A stretch of 64,000 nt of DNA from an uncultured Coriobacteriaceae bacterium (GTDB taxonomy: Bacteria > Actinomycetota > Coriobacteriia > Coriobacteriales > Atopobiaceae): contig CACYWP010000003.1 in NCBI GenBank assembly GCA_902778135.1, positions 1 to 64,000 of the forward strand. The letters are read 5' to 3'. Positions 8,835-18,850 of this stretch are shown one piece after another (the stretch's first letter is position 1; every line of letters begins with the position of its first letter). The notes below the pieces were generated by a model. That model was not told where the DNA came from. It made no database searches and worked only from the letters and a program-made list of their open reading frames with translations. A program made the position numbers and the translations under genes.

Positions 8835-11800
8835 ATGACAGATGACAAGGGCACAATCCGACTATTCACCACGCTGCTTGAAGACGCGGAAACGCGACTT
8901 CGCGAAACTCTCGAACTCGTAACAACAGGAAGAGCTCCGACCGCTGAGCAGATTACTGGACTCAACAACTCGGTAGTCGGCCTCAGGAAGTCTTACGACG
9001 CGCTTAGAGCGGCGGCAACCGGCGGAGGTGACACGATTGCTAATGAGCTTCCTGGATCTCATTACATAGAGATGCTCGAAGAGAAGCAACGCATGAATGC
9101 TCTTAAGGCGCGATTCGAACAGGTGATGCATATTCTGACGCTGTTCGAAACAGTCAAATCTGATGTCGAGGCTTTTGACGAGGCCATTGCGCCATATAGA
9201 AAAGAGACCGCTGACGCTCTCTCGTACCTCTCGGCAATAGATGACTTCGCGGTTCCGGAATCGTATGCACAGATGGCAGAGCCCAGAAAACTGTTCATAG
9301 ATGCGGTGAATCTCGATACTCTTGACTCTGAAGAGGGACTGGAACTCCTAGATAGGATGGGGAACGCTTATCCTCTCAAGGTGCATCAGGGGTTGATGTT
9401 CGGTAGATACTATCTTGCCAGCGATACACAGACTGCAGCCATTTATGATGCGTCATCGAAGAAGACGGTAGCTGACGCGGTTCTGATCGAGCCTCACGAC
9501 ACTGTAATTGATGCTTCAAATGAGGAGACAGGTGAAGAGGAGACAGCAACCGAGGAGAATGCATCCGATGTAACGCCGAACGTAACGCGCCAAGAGCCAG
9601 CTCGGCTAACTGTGGTGCCGACCGCCCTCACTGGCGAAGACGAGTCAATTGATGCAAGCCAACATGACCATGCGAGTGACTACCTGCTTCCAATGCAGGG
9701 CTCAAGGACAACAAAAAGTGTCAACGTTGCATCGTGGAGAAGAGACTTTCTTAACACTGCGCCAAAATCGATTCGAGTCACTTTGCCCACATTGGCATTC
9801 TTCGAGTGCCTCAACGCTGAGCAATTCGAGTTGATATCTGGGTACATGGACAACGGCAGAGATAAGCCCGCGGACGTGCGCAAAGCAATCGATTACATGC
9901 TTCGAAAAGGTCTTGCAGTCAAATACGATATGAGTGGCGAGACGATCTACTGCCTGTCTGACTACTCATGCCAATTGGTTGCCAAAGATGGAATAAAGAA
10001 TCTTAAGCGTGGACGAGTCTCTTACTGGACCATGACGTTTCGTGAAGACTGCAGAGGATTCGACGATCGGGTCTCAACGGCGTTTCTTCGGGCACGGCTA
10101 TTGAGGAACGAGCTGTTCGTCAAGTTTGCTGAAGCGGTTGCCGCTCTCCACCGCGAGAGGAGAATGGGTCCGGTCGCACACACCGTTACCTTTGATGCTG
10201 ACGACTCGATGACGGTGCGTCTCAAGTGGGATGGCGCGGTGTATGCGTGTGCCCTGCTCTCGTCTGGCGAGCGTCCTCCTGAAGATGCGGAGAACATCGT
10301 CATCGTGGCAGGGGACGACGAGAATCTGCATGCCTCTCTCCTAGATAGCTTTGCCGGGAAGGTGTTCGTAGTTCACGACGGGACTATCACCTTGGCAACG
10401 CTCAGCGAAGTCGTGGAGGGAGTGCTGAGCGATGAGGATACCGATAACGATTCACATGCCACAGGCGAAACGCGGGACGAGGGAAATGCTAGTGTCACAG
10501 AGCCTGTCACTGAAAGTGAAGGCGAACAGCCTGTAGTCTTGAATTCGGCTGACGAAGAAGAGAGCACTTCGGAGCCGCCGTACAAAGACGAGGTGCTCGA
10601 CCGCACCGTAGAGTCCGATAAGACTTCCGAGTCTGAGAGCGTCGTACCTCGTGATGAGTCTTCGCAGGTGGTCGATGGCGGTACTGCGGTAGTGAGTCAA
10701 GCAATACAAAATGATGAGAACGATGAGGAACAGGTTGCAGCACCTCTAGGTGATACCACGCCTGTAATGCAGACGGTTGTGAGCGAGGCTCATGATGAGA
10801 GCCGGAGTGTCATCGAGGATCAGGCTGGAGAACGGCTGCACGCCACCAATCGTGATGTCTTAGATCTCGGCCCTGCGGACGCCGAGCTGGCCGAGTGCCC
10901 CTCTTGTGAGCTTTCGAGTGAGATATGCGAGGGCATCGTAACTGGCACATACGGCACATGGGAGGACTCGAACTTTAGCGAGAGAATCGGAGTCGCTATA
11001 ACCTTTGCTAAGGCGGTGGCGCTTTCCGATAATTCCAAAGACAACGAGGGGCTCTTTCACAAGCTGTTACTGTCAACTGATTCGAACATTGCCCCTCACC
11101 AATACACCCTTGACCAGATTCGCGAAGCCTTTACAAATCCTGGACAGGACGAATTCGAGCAGGCTCTTCTGCTCTGCACCTATCTGCGCGCGATGTTCAA
11201 TCCAACGAAGCCGTACGATTATGCCCTGTGGGATGCCTTCGACTTCTACGCTACCAACTATGACGACTATTTCGCCTCCTATCCCGAGGCGAAGATGCTA
11301 TTTGAGGAGATGCAGGGCATCCACGAGATTTCGAAGGAGCACGGCTTTACTCCGGCAGTTATTGACCGGCTGGACGAGCGAGCCCGCAAGAAGAACCGGT
11401 TGCAAGAAATCTGCGCAACGGCACGAGAGCTCATGACTGTCCGAAAAGTGAAGGAGCAAATCAAGGGAGTAATTCAATTTCATGAGACGGCATTTGGGAA
11501 ACACAGCGAGCTTGGGATCGCAATGGCCGCAATTGCCGACGATGACGAGGGCGCGCTTGATATGGTGTCCAAACTTGCGCGCCGATTTGCTGGAGACGAA
11601 TTGATTGCATCTAGCTCCAACACCGATGCTATCAAGGACGATATTTCACAGACGTGGAGGGAGAAGGTCCTCCCTCGCATTAACACACACAAACACAAGG
11701 GGAATCGTGACCTGGACTATGACGCGCGTAACACGGCGATTGCTGAGTATCTCAAGCGAGTTGAGGTGATGTGCGCGTGGGTATCCTACAAAGAGTCTCG

Positions 11801-14495
11801 CGTCACCGACGAGGTGCTAAAGGCCATGGGTGACAAGAGGCTTCGTGTCCTGAACGCCTGTGACCGCGCGCTCGACTCCGTAGCCGATACAAAGCACCAA
11901 ATTGGCGGCGAATTCCTCTATTGGACAATCGAGGATATCGCGGAGAGGTTGCGTGGAACGAGCGGTAATTCGGTTAGCTACATTGACTTTCTTCGCACGG
12001 GACTTATCAGCCTTTCTGATGAGATGTTGCCGTTAGTTGAAGAGATGGAATGCAAGGTGTCGCATTTTGAGCCTTGGAGACGCATCCTGTCTCATGTTCA
12101 GCAGCGAGGGTCTAGCCTTCAAGATGCTTACGCTCGGATCCAAGATCCTGAGAACTCGAGCGACAACGTGCGCCAGGCAGAACAACTCCGAAGTGTTCTT
12201 GGGATACAGCCACTCAGCAGTCGAGAACGAGAGGAGGCCATTGAGCTGGCAGCCAAGCAGGCAGATTCCAAGTTGTCATCGCTGAAGGACGACCTTGAGA
12301 TTTGGTATGCGTATGGTCGAATCAACGATGACCAGAGGGAGACACTTGCGGCAATTGCCGATGACCTGCGCGAGCCAATGTACGAAATGGCCAACTTCGA
12401 TCTCTGGCATATGATGCTCGATGCACTGAGGAAGACTGCCGACGACTGGTCTGTGGTTCAGTTCCATGAGCTTCAGGATCGCTGCGATTCTGCGCGACTA
12501 CAGCTACGTGGCTCTGAAGAGTCTCCGCTGCTCGAGGAGGCTGGCAGACTTCTGAAGGACGAGCGCAACTACGCTGTTGTGGAGGACTACCTAAATCGTT
12601 TTGAGGCGGGCGAACGTGACATCACTCGTCATGACTTCGATGATGAGGAAGACGAGTTCGCTAGGTTCATGTCCGATGAGGTATTCCAACCGCTTTACGA
12701 GCGTGCCGTTGCCGGTAAGGAAACGACCAATAGGTTCAAGATTGCGGCAAAACGACTTGTGGCGGAGCGGCATACGGAGGACTGGACGGAAGAGCAGTTT
12801 GAAAGCTCCAACAAGCTGATCGCAAGTTGGCCGTCGAATAGGGGGTACAGCACCACTCAGCTTAGGGATCTCTTCGTCGGAATGGGATTCGATGCCACTT
12901 ACGGCGAGAAGGTGAAGGCGACCGACCTTAATGTTGAACACTATCGAGTGCACCTCAGACCGACCGCCAGGAATCATCAGAGTTACAACCATCCCATCGC
13001 AGCATTCGGCACCCAGGCAGCTGAATCGGTTGATGTGGTAGTTACCTATGAAAATGCGAGCCCCCAATCTGTCGTGCAGCTCGTATCTAGTCTTCATGCG
13101 AACGAGGCCGTAGCCGTTCTGGTCGATTACCATCTGGACCGTGCAAGCCGACGCAAGGTGGCAGAACTCTATATGAAGATGGCCTCGCGCCCTACTAAGT
13201 TTTTGCTCATTGATCGGGTCCTGCTCATGCACTTGGCGCAGGCGCAGCTTCGCGAACGCCTTGCCATGCTTCTGAAGTGCACTCTGCCGCTTACCTACCT
13301 ACAGCCTTTCACGAATGGTGGCGGTTCAACCGCTGACGAAATGTTCTGTGGGCGAGTAACTGAGCTCGGCAAGATAATGGATTTCAACGGCGAATGCATC
13401 ATCTACGGCGGTCGACAGCTAGGCAAGACCGCCATCTTGGAGCGAGCGGCAAGCCTAGTGAATGACCCTGAGAATCATCAGCTCGCTGTCAAGGTGAGCA
13501 TAAAGGGACTATCTGACGAACAAATAGTAGTCCAGAAGATCTCAACGGAATTGAACCGTGAGCTCAAGAGGGTCAGGAAGTCACTCTCCCTCGCAAAGTG
13601 CTCAACAGTGTATGAGCTTTGCCAGGAGATTGACGAGCTGTTCGAGTCGAAGACCGTATCACGCATGCTCCTGCTGCTCGACGAGACCGACTACTTCCTC
13701 GCCGCCATTTCCGGCAACGAGTACGCGCAGCTCGAGCCGCTTGATGAGCTGCGGATGAGGCGTAGCAGTTCGTTCAAGTTTGTTCTCGCTGGCTTGCACA
13801 ACGTTGTGAGAGCGACGCGCAACACCAAGAATGTCATCTTCGGCCGGCTTGGCGAGCCCGTCTGCATCAAACCCCTTCCGCCCCGCGATGCGCTGAGGCT
13901 GCTCAGGCGCCCCCTTTTGTACTTGGGCTATCACGTGGACTACCCGAACGTCGAGACCATCCTCACGAACACAAACTATTACCCCGGTCTGGTGCAGTTC
14001 TTCGGAAATAAGCTCGTCGAATCTATGTCGACCCACTTCGACGTCTATTACAAGGCGAGCCGATTGAATCCGCCATACCCCTTGAAAGAGAAGCAGCTGG
14101 CCAGCATATTCACGGACTATGACATCAACGTTGCGATACGCGACAAGTTCATGGCGACCCTCGAACTTGACGAGAGAGACCGATACATGCTCATAGCTCA
14201 GATTATCGCGGCAATCTACTATGAGCGTAAGAAGAAGGGCCTGCCCACCAACGAGGGCTTCACCCTACATGAGATAAAGGGTTTCTCAGACGAATGGCAC
14301 TTCTCGAAACTTTCGCTTGAAACCAACGACACCTTCATGGCTCTCCTCGATGAGTTGTGCGAGATGGGGGTCCTCACGCACGTCGGAGCTTCGAGGGACC
14401 ACTACAGAATCCGTCGTAGTACATTCCTCGGATATATCGGCTCCGAGGAGGCTATTTGGGATGCCTTCGATAAGGAGGAGCTCGATGAGGGATAG
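8835..14495 (+). CDS. Giant P-loop (STAND/AAA-like) ATPase, candidate defence sensor
   Basis: The 1886-residue protein has a C-terminal NTPase: Walker A YGGRQLGKTAI around residues 1523-1533 and Walker B LLLLDETDYF around 1611-1620, then a helical region ending in what looks like a winged helix. The block just before the P-loop (FLLIDRVLLMHLA, MFCGRVTELGKIM) resembles a layout I recall from large actinobacterial STAND-type ATPases. The N-terminal 500 residues are helical. Residues about 520-655 are acidic and low in complexity, a probable linker. The middle (about 700-1500) is helical, with no catalytic motif that I recognise. It overlaps the next gene by 11 bp. Such ATPases often sense an invader and switch on a linked effector, which fits a HEPN partner; the role is inferred. 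Confidence 0.85.
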   Translation: MTDDKGTIRLFTTLLEDAETRLRETLELVTTGRAPTAEQITGLNNSVVGLRKSYDALRAAATGGGDTIANELPGSHYIEMLEEKQRMNALKARFEQVMHILTLFETVKSDVEAFDEAIAPYRKETADALSYLSAIDDFAVPESYAQMAEPRKLFIDAVNLDTLDSEEGLELLDRMGNAYPLKVHQGLMFGRYYLASDTQTAAIYDASSKKTVADAVLIEPHDTVIDASNEETGEEETATEENASDVTPNVTRQEPARLTVVPTALTGEDESIDASQHDHASDYLLPMQGSRTTKSVNVASWRRDFLNTAPKSIRVTLPTLAFFECLNAEQFELISGYMDNGRDKPADVRKAIDYMLRKGLAVKYDMSGETIYCLSDYSCQLVAKDGIKNLKRGRVSYWTMTFREDCRGFDDRVSTAFLRARLLRNELFVKFAEAVAALHRERRMGPVAHTVTFDADDSMTVRLKWDGAVYACALLSSGERPPEDAENIVIVAGDDENLHASLLDSFAGKVFVVHDGTITLATLSEVVEGVLSDEDTDNDSHATGETRDEGNASVTEPVTESEGEQPVVLNSADEEESTSEPPYKDEVLDRTVESDKTSESESVVPRDESSQVVDGGTAVVSQAIQNDENDEEQVAAPLGDTTPVMQTVVSEAHDESRSVIEDQAGERLHATNRDVLDLGPADAELAECPSCELSSEICEGIVTGTYGTWEDSNFSERIGVAITFAKAVALSDNSKDNEGLFHKLLLSTDSNIAPHQYTLDQIREAFTNPGQDEFEQALLLCTYLRAMFNPTKPYDYALWDAFDFYATNYDDYFASYPEAKMLFEEMQGIHEISKEHGFTPAVIDRLDERARKKNRLQEICATARELMTVRKVKEQIKGVIQFHETAFGKHSELGIAMAAIADDDEGALDMVSKLARRFAGDELIASSSNTDAIKDDISQTWREKVLPRINTHKHKGNRDLDYDARNTAIAEYLKRVEVMCAWVSYKESRVTDEVLKAMGDKRLRVLNACDRALDSVADTKHQIGGEFLYWTIEDIAERLRGTSGNSVSYIDFLRTGLISLSDEMLPLVEEMECKVSHFEPWRRILSHVQQRGSSLQDAYARIQDPENSSDNVRQAEQLRSVLGIQPLSSREREEAIELAAKQADSKLSSLKDDLEIWYAYGRINDDQRETLAAIADDLREPMYEMANFDLWHMMLDALRKTADDWSVVQFHELQDRCDSARLQLRGSEESPLLEEAGRLLKDERNYAVVEDYLNRFEAGERDITRHDFDDEEDEFARFMSDEVFQPLYERAVAGKETTNRFKIAAKRLVAERHTEDWTEEQFESSNKLIASWPSNRGYSTTQLRDLFVGMGFDATYGEKVKATDLNVEHYRVHLRPTARNHQSYNHPIAAFGTQAAESVDVVVTYENASPQSVVQLVSSLHANEAVAVLVDYHLDRASRRKVAELYMKMASRPTKFLLIDRVLLMHLAQAQLRERLAMLLKCTLPLTYLQPFTNGGGSTADEMFCGRVTELGKIMDFNGECIIYGGRQLGKTAILERAASLVNDPENHQLAVKVSIKGLSDEQIVVQKISTELNRELKRVRKSLSLAKCSTVYELCQEIDELFESKTVSRMLLLLDETDYFLAAISGNEYAQLEPLDELRMRRSSSFKFVLAGLHNVVRATRNTKNVIFGRLGEPVCIKPLPPRDALRLLRRPLLYLGYHVDYPNVETILTNTNYYPGLVQFFGNKLVESMSTHFDVYYKASRLNPPYPLKEKQLASIFTDYDINVAIRDKFMATLELDERDRYMLIAQIIAAIYYERKKKGLPTNEGFTLHEIKGFSDEWHFSKLSLETNDTFMALLDELCEMGVLTHVGASRDHYRIRRSTFLGYIGSEEAIWDAFDKEELDEG

Positions 14496-15543
14496 CATGG
14501 CAAGTTTCTGGTGGGAGTCAGTGACAGGGCCGGCTACTGTTGTGACCAGAACGGTCTCATTGCTGGGAGAGGCACAATGTGTTGCCATCCGTCGTCCGTG
14601 TCATTTGCCTTGGGAGGATAAGTTTCGTGATGCCGTCATCGAGGGATTACGTCGTCAACAGTCGACGAGAAAGCTCCTGATCGAGGTCGTTGAGGACGGA
14701 AGATCGACAAGTCCGGAAGAAGTTCTTCCCTCCTACGCACTCGATGACGAAGCCTTGTCATGGCGCCCCCATCGGGAGAGTCTTGCCGCCTTCCTGAGGA
14801 GAACAAGGGCATTGCAGGGCCTGCTTATATGGGTCCGGAATCTTGACACAGACGGAGCACGCAAGTGGGCGGAAGTTTGTGGTGGCATGAAACAGGCTAG
14901 TGCCGCTGACGGCGTGATTCTGCTAGAGTGTCCCGACGTGCACCTCGCTGGCGTTTCGGAGGTCCGCTATGCATCCTTAGTGAGCGAGTATGCTTCTCGT
15001 CTCCTGTGCTCGACTATAGCAGACAGCACATTGCCACCGAGCTCCACAGACGAGCGGAAAGACTACACTGCAGCATTGCTATCGCGCCTGTGTGAGGGAG
15101 ACGCTGAGCTCGCTTTGAGTCTATCAGAGGTCTATCGGCCCGGGCTTGATGAGCCACTTGACGCAATGGTCCGCCTCTTTAAGGAGATGAATGAACTATC
15201 CGAAAAGTGGTATATCCACGTCTGGGAAGCACAGCTCGAATGCCTTTTCCCCATTCTGGAGTCAGAGCGTTTGCGAATTGTGGATAGGCATGCCAATCAG
15301 TTGGATGAACTTTGCGCAGAGGGATTGACTGACGCATTTGATGAACCCGTCAAGAGCAGGTACGACATAGAAATCGGAACGCTATACTGGCTTTCAAATG
15401 GCAGTTGTCCGTATCGTATGAGACTGCGCGATTGTGACGAGAGCGAACAAACGCGAATAGGCGTTCTTCGTGATTGCAGGAACTCCTTAGCTCACCGCCA
15501 TATTGTAAGTGAGGAAATCATTCGCCAGATTGTCGGTTATTAG
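14485..15543 (+). CDS. HEPN-motif protein, candidate RNase effector partner of the ATPase
   Basis: A 352-residue protein. Near the C-terminus it has CRNSLAHRHIV, an RxxxxH motif (R332, H337) typical of HEPN ribonucleases, preceded by an amphipathic helix region (VWEAQLECLFPILESERLRI) as in HEPN bundles. The N-terminal part is not recognised. The ATG at 14485 is fixed by AGGAGG six nucleotides upstream, inside the end of the ATPase gene, so the two are translationally coupled. An in-frame ATG at 14317 lies far inside the ATPase and lacks a binding site. The pair looks like an ATPase sensor with a toxic RNase effector; this is inferred from motif and context. Confidence 0.75.
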   Translation: MRDSMASFWWESVTGPATVVTRTVSLLGEAQCVAIRRPCHLPWEDKFRDAVIEGLRRQQSTRKLLIEVVEDGRSTSPEEVLPSYALDDEALSWRPHRESLAAFLRRTRALQGLLIWVRNLDTDGARKWAEVCGGMKQASAADGVILLECPDVHLAGVSEVRYASLVSEYASRLLCSTIADSTLPPSSTDERKDYTAALLSRLCEGDAELALSLSEVYRPGLDEPLDAMVRLFKEMNELSEKWYIHVWEAQLECLFPILESERLRIVDRHANQLDELCAEGLTDAFDEPVKSRYDIEIGTLYWLSNGSCPYRMRLRDCDESEQTRIGVLRDCRNSLAHRHIVSEEIIRQIVGY

Positions 15544-15597
15544 GATTATGACCATAAGACCTTTAGGTGCTAGTAATTACAAACGTTGACCGACGTG

Positions 15598-15614
15598 GCA
15601 TGTTAAGCACATGC
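15598..15614. promoter_or_regulatory. Inverted repeat upstream of the iron-type uptake operon
   Basis: GCATGT-N5-ACATGC is a perfect inverted repeat 39 bp before the start of the substrate-binding protein gene. A TTGACA hexamer lies directly after it (15617-15622). Position suggests an operator for a metal-responsive repressor; no regulator is identified. Confidence 0.4.
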
Positions 15615-15653
15615 TGTTGACAATACATTCATGGGATGAAGGAGGTTTGTACC

Positions 15654-16727
15654 ATGAGGATTCTGTATAAAGTAGGCGCCTTGTTCTCTGCGGTTCTCAT
15701 TGTCGTCGCATCTTTGGTTGGTTGTGGGTCACCGAACAGTGAAGAGAGAACACGCACCGTAACTGACATCATGGGCGCCGAAGTCGAGATACCGACAGAA
15801 GTCGACGAGGTAATCAATCTTTACCCATTCGGCTGCCAAATGATGGCAGGCCTCGGGTTGGAAGACTATCTCGTGGGAATCAGCGAGGACACAATCGAGA
15901 CCGGTTGGATTGAGGAAATGTGCCCCAAGATTAAGGACATTCCCACTTACTCGGACGAGGTGTCAGCAGAGACCTTGCTGGCAGCGAACCCCGATATCGT
16001 CTTCTGTGGCGACCCTGACTACGCGGAGGAGCTGCGCGGCAAGGGCGTCCCCTGCATAACCTTCGCATATCTCAGCATCGACGACCTCAAGTTCAACGTT
16101 AGACTGCTCGGCGAGGTCCTCGGAGATGACGCCAAGGAGAAGTGTGACCTCTACTTACAGTATCTTGATGAGCAGATTGCCGATGTCCACGACGCCTTGG
16201 ACGGCGTAATCACCGAGCGCGAAACCATGCATTACATCAATGCGGCGAACGACAAGGGCTTCTACAAGACTGCCGGTGCCGGCTCTACGACAGACTACTG
16301 CGCACAGCTCTCCTTCGTCGACCTCTCGACTGCCCCACTCATCGAGTTCCCCGAGTCGAAGGTAGACCCTGAGGCCCTGCTTGCCACCGACCCCGAAAAC
16401 GTCATCATCGGCGGCAGGTACCAGCACGTCATCTACGACGACATTCTTGCTGCCGACGAATGGCAGCACATCGCAGCTATCGAGAACGGCAATGTCTTCA
16501 AGATTCCGATGGGTCTGTCAGCCTGGAATCGTTACAGCCTCGAGACCGCGCTGCTCATCCCCTGGACTGCATCTGTCGTGTACCCTGATCAATACGAGTT
16601 CGACGCCGTACACGAGACAATCGAGTTCTACAAGACGTTCATGGGCTACGAGCTAACAGAAGAGCAAGCACAGTACATGATCGAGGGGCTGACGCCGCTT
16701 GGAGAAAAAGAGATCTCAAGTCGATAG
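15654..16727 (+). CDS. ABC transporter substrate-binding lipoprotein (iron/siderophore/cobalamin class)
   Basis: A lipoprotein signal (MRILYK..., hydrophobic stretch, lipobox LVGC with Cys24) precedes a FecB/BtuF-type fold: a VTDIMGAEVEIP start, then a two-lobe periplasmic-binding layout with long linker helix. Length (357 residues) is normal. Probable substrates are ferric siderophores, haem or cobalamin; the sequence does not say which. AAGGAGG lies 8 nt before the ATG at 15654. An upstream ATG at 15636 is part of that binding site and is not used here. First gene of a three-gene uptake operon, overlapping the permease by 29 bp. Confidence 0.88.
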   Translation: MRILYKVGALFSAVLIVVASLVGCGSPNSEERTRTVTDIMGAEVEIPTEVDEVINLYPFGCQMMAGLGLEDYLVGISEDTIETGWIEEMCPKIKDIPTYSDEVSAETLLAANPDIVFCGDPDYAEELRGKGVPCITFAYLSIDDLKFNVRLLGEVLGDDAKEKCDLYLQYLDEQIADVHDALDGVITERETMHYINAANDKGFYKTAGAGSTTDYCAQLSFVDLSTAPLIEFPESKVDPEALLATDPENVIIGGRYQHVIYDDILAADEWQHIAAIENGNVFKIPMGLSAWNRYSLETALLIPWTASVVYPDQYEFDAVHETIEFYKTFMGYELTEEQAQYMIEGLTPLGEKEISSR

Positions 16728-17757
16728 GTACAACCTGAACAAGCGGAGGAGGAACAGAACGGTCGCACTCCTACTAGTGCTCCTTCTCTTTCTGGCCGTG
16801 ACGTCTCTCTTGGTTGGCCAATACGGTGTCTCTCCACTCGAGACCATCAGGATTCTCGCGGGCATGAGCTCGGAATCCGACAGCGTTGTCCGTACGGTAA
16901 TGAGCATCGTGCTCAACATAAGGCTGCCAAGGACGTTCGCCGCCATCGTGATTGGAGGTTCGCTTGCCGTTGCCGGCCTTACATACCAGTGCGTCTTCAG
17001 GAACATCTTGGTTTCCCAGGACGTCCTCGGTGTGAGTACGGGTGCCTGCACTGGCGCTGCCGTCGCGATAGTACTAAACCTGTCATCAGCCTGGATTCAG
17101 GGACTCTCGTTCGTAACGGGAGTGCTGACCGTCGTGACGGTATTCCTGCTCTCGCGGGCAATCCGGGCTGATCGAACGCTCTCACTTATACTCTCAGGCA
17201 TCCTAGTGAGCGGGTTGATGGGCTCCGTGCTGGGATACATTAAGTACATGGCCGACCCCCAAACGCATCTTCAGAGCATCGTCTTCTGGACCATGGGCGA
17301 CCTGTCCTCCATTGGCATGGAGCAGATTGGCCAAGCGTCCTTCCCCATGGTCGTGTGCATCCTGATCGTGTACTTGGGCAGGTGGAAGCTCAACTTCTTC
17401 TGCTACTCCGACGGGGAAGCTACGAGTCTCGGCTTCGATATAAGGTTGCACAGGGCCATCTTTCTCGCGGCGGCCACGCTTCTCGTCTCGATGGCGGTCT
17501 CCATCTCCGGCTCCATCGGGTGGATCGGACTCGTGGTGCCTCAGCTAGTAAGAAGGGTTGTCGGGACCGACAACACCGACACGGTGGGGTCGTCCTTCTT
17601 GGCGGGGGCAATCTTCCTGCTGCTCATGGATGTGGTCAATAGGCTGGTGTCGGCCGCCGAGCTTCCCATCAGCATTCTCACCGGGTTGGTAGGGACGCCA
17701 ATCTTCGTGGCATGCCTCCTTCTAAAGCAGCGAGAGGATGTGGAGCGCCATGATTGA
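16699..17757 (+). CDS. FecCD-family ABC transporter permease
   Basis: A very hydrophobic 352-residue protein with about eight to ten membrane segments and FecCD-family hallmarks: SVVRTVMSIVLNIRLPRTFAAI, then GSLAVAGLTYQ near the N-terminus, and SGSIGWIGLVVPQLVRR near the C-terminus (coupling loop to the ATPase). A basic N-terminal tail precedes the first helix. The start codon appears to be TTG at 16699, inside the end of the binding-protein gene. It forms the channel for the substrate delivered by the 15654-16727 lipoprotein. The homodimer is usual because no second permease gene is present. Confidence 0.9.
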   Translation: MEKKRSQVDRYNLNKRRRNRTVALLLVLLLFLAVTSLLVGQYGVSPLETIRILAGMSSESDSVVRTVMSIVLNIRLPRTFAAIVIGGSLAVAGLTYQCVFRNILVSQDVLGVSTGACTGAAVAIVLNLSSAWIQGLSFVTGVLTVVTVFLLSRAIRADRTLSLILSGILVSGLMGSVLGYIKYMADPQTHLQSIVFWTMGDLSSIGMEQIGQASFPMVVCILIVYLGRWKLNFFCYSDGEATSLGFDIRLHRAIFLAAATLLVSMAVSISGSIGWIGLVVPQLVRRVVGTDNTDTVGSSFLAGAIFLLLMDVVNRLVSAAELPISILTGLVGTPIFVACLLLKQREDVERHD

Positions 17758-18544
17758 GGTAAGCGGCCTCTCCGTCACCTACGGCAGGGGAATGCCGGAC
17801 GTCATCAACAACATGAGCTTCGACCTAGACAGGGGCTGCGTACTGAACATCCTCGGTCAGAACGCCGCGGGAAAGACCACGTTAATCCGGACGCTCACGA
17901 GGGAGCTGCGGGGTTACAGAGGTTCGGTCAGAATTGCAGGCAGGGAGATTACGGATTACTCGATTCGGGACTACGCGAGGGTGGTTGGTGTGGTGTCGAC
18001 CTCGTTCAGTACCTACCAGAACCTTCTGGTGGCGGACTACTTGATGACCGGGTTTGTCAGTCAGATGGCTCCGTTGTCCAAGCCGAGCGATGAATATGCT
18101 CAAAAAGCTTTCGACATCCTTGAGAGATTTAGTAAACAGGATTTGTTCAACAAGCAGATTGATCAGCTCTCCTCTGGCGAGCGTCAGATTGTGATGATTG
18201 CAAGGGTGCTGCTCCAGGACCCAGACGTCGTGATAGTCGACGAGCCCACCGCTAACCTAGACGTCAGGAACCAGATAGCTGTGTTGAATGAGATTCGGCG
18301 GCTCTCGTCCGAGGGTTACACCGTTGTAGTCACGTCCCATAATCCGGGTCACGCGCGCGTTATGGGCGGTAAGACGTTAATAATGGGTGCTGGTATGTAT
18401 ACCTTTGGGGATACGAATCAGATTCTCTGCGAGGAGACGCTTTCCGGATACTATGGACTCGATGTTGCGATGCGGTCCATAGATAGTTTTGAGTGCATGG
18501 TCTTTCGAGATGGCGCTCGAGACGGAGTGGAGCTTGTCTTCTAG
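17750..18544 (+). CDS. ABC transporter ATP-binding protein of the iron-type uptake operon
   Basis: Complete ABC ATPase of 264 residues: Walker A GQNAAGKTT (36-44), signature LSSGERQ, Walker B VVIVDEPTANLD and the switch histidine in VVTSHNPGH. It powers the permease encoded just before, whose stop codon overlaps this start. I chose ATG 17750 with GGAG four nucleotides upstream; ATG 17738 adds four residues but has its binding site too close. No terminator is evident after the gene. Confidence 0.9.
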   Translation: MIEVSGLSVTYGRGMPDVINNMSFDLDRGCVLNILGQNAAGKTTLIRTLTRELRGYRGSVRIAGREITDYSIRDYARVVGVVSTSFSTYQNLLVADYLMTGFVSQMAPLSKPSDEYAQKAFDILERFSKQDLFNKQIDQLSSGERQIVMIARVLLQDPDVVIVDEPTANLDVRNQIAVLNEIRRLSSEGYTVVVTSHNPGHARVMGGKTLIMGAGMYTFGDTNQILCEETLSGYYGLDVAMRSIDSFECMVFRDGARDGVELVF

Positions 18545-18660
18545 AAGCCTCGTGTGAAGCATAGTGGCATTCCCAATTTCCATCTGCAAGACTAAGGTCC
18601 ATGCCTGTCAGCATGGGAGACATATACTGGTGCATATTTGATTGCCGTGGCGGTTTTTGA

Positions 18661-18819
18661 ATGATTGTCGATCCGAAGATTGTTGGTCACAATGTTGAGA
18701 AGCTGCGCAGGTTGTATGACGAAACCCAGTCCCAGCTCGGAAGTGTCGTCGACCTCTACAACACCGCTGTCTTTATACCCAGGCATCCCCAGGCAACGAC
18801 CTCAGCCGGCGCTTCTTAG
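18661..18819 (+). pseudogene. Decayed Xre-type regulator, remnant of a paralogue of the 51716-52582 gene
   Basis: A 52-codon frame begins DPKIVGHNVEKLRRLYDE and continues TQSQLG, matching the start of the intact Xre regulator at 51716 (DPRIVGRNIERLRRAYGE, RQVDLG). After the first helix of the HTH the similarity fades and the frame stops, so the recognition helix and the whole effector domain are missing. The operator-like 19-mer found after the intact gene also follows this remnant. I read it as a truncated copy. Confidence 0.6.
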
Positions 18820-18850
18820 TGAGATTGCTCGAGCTCTATGAAAAAGACTG

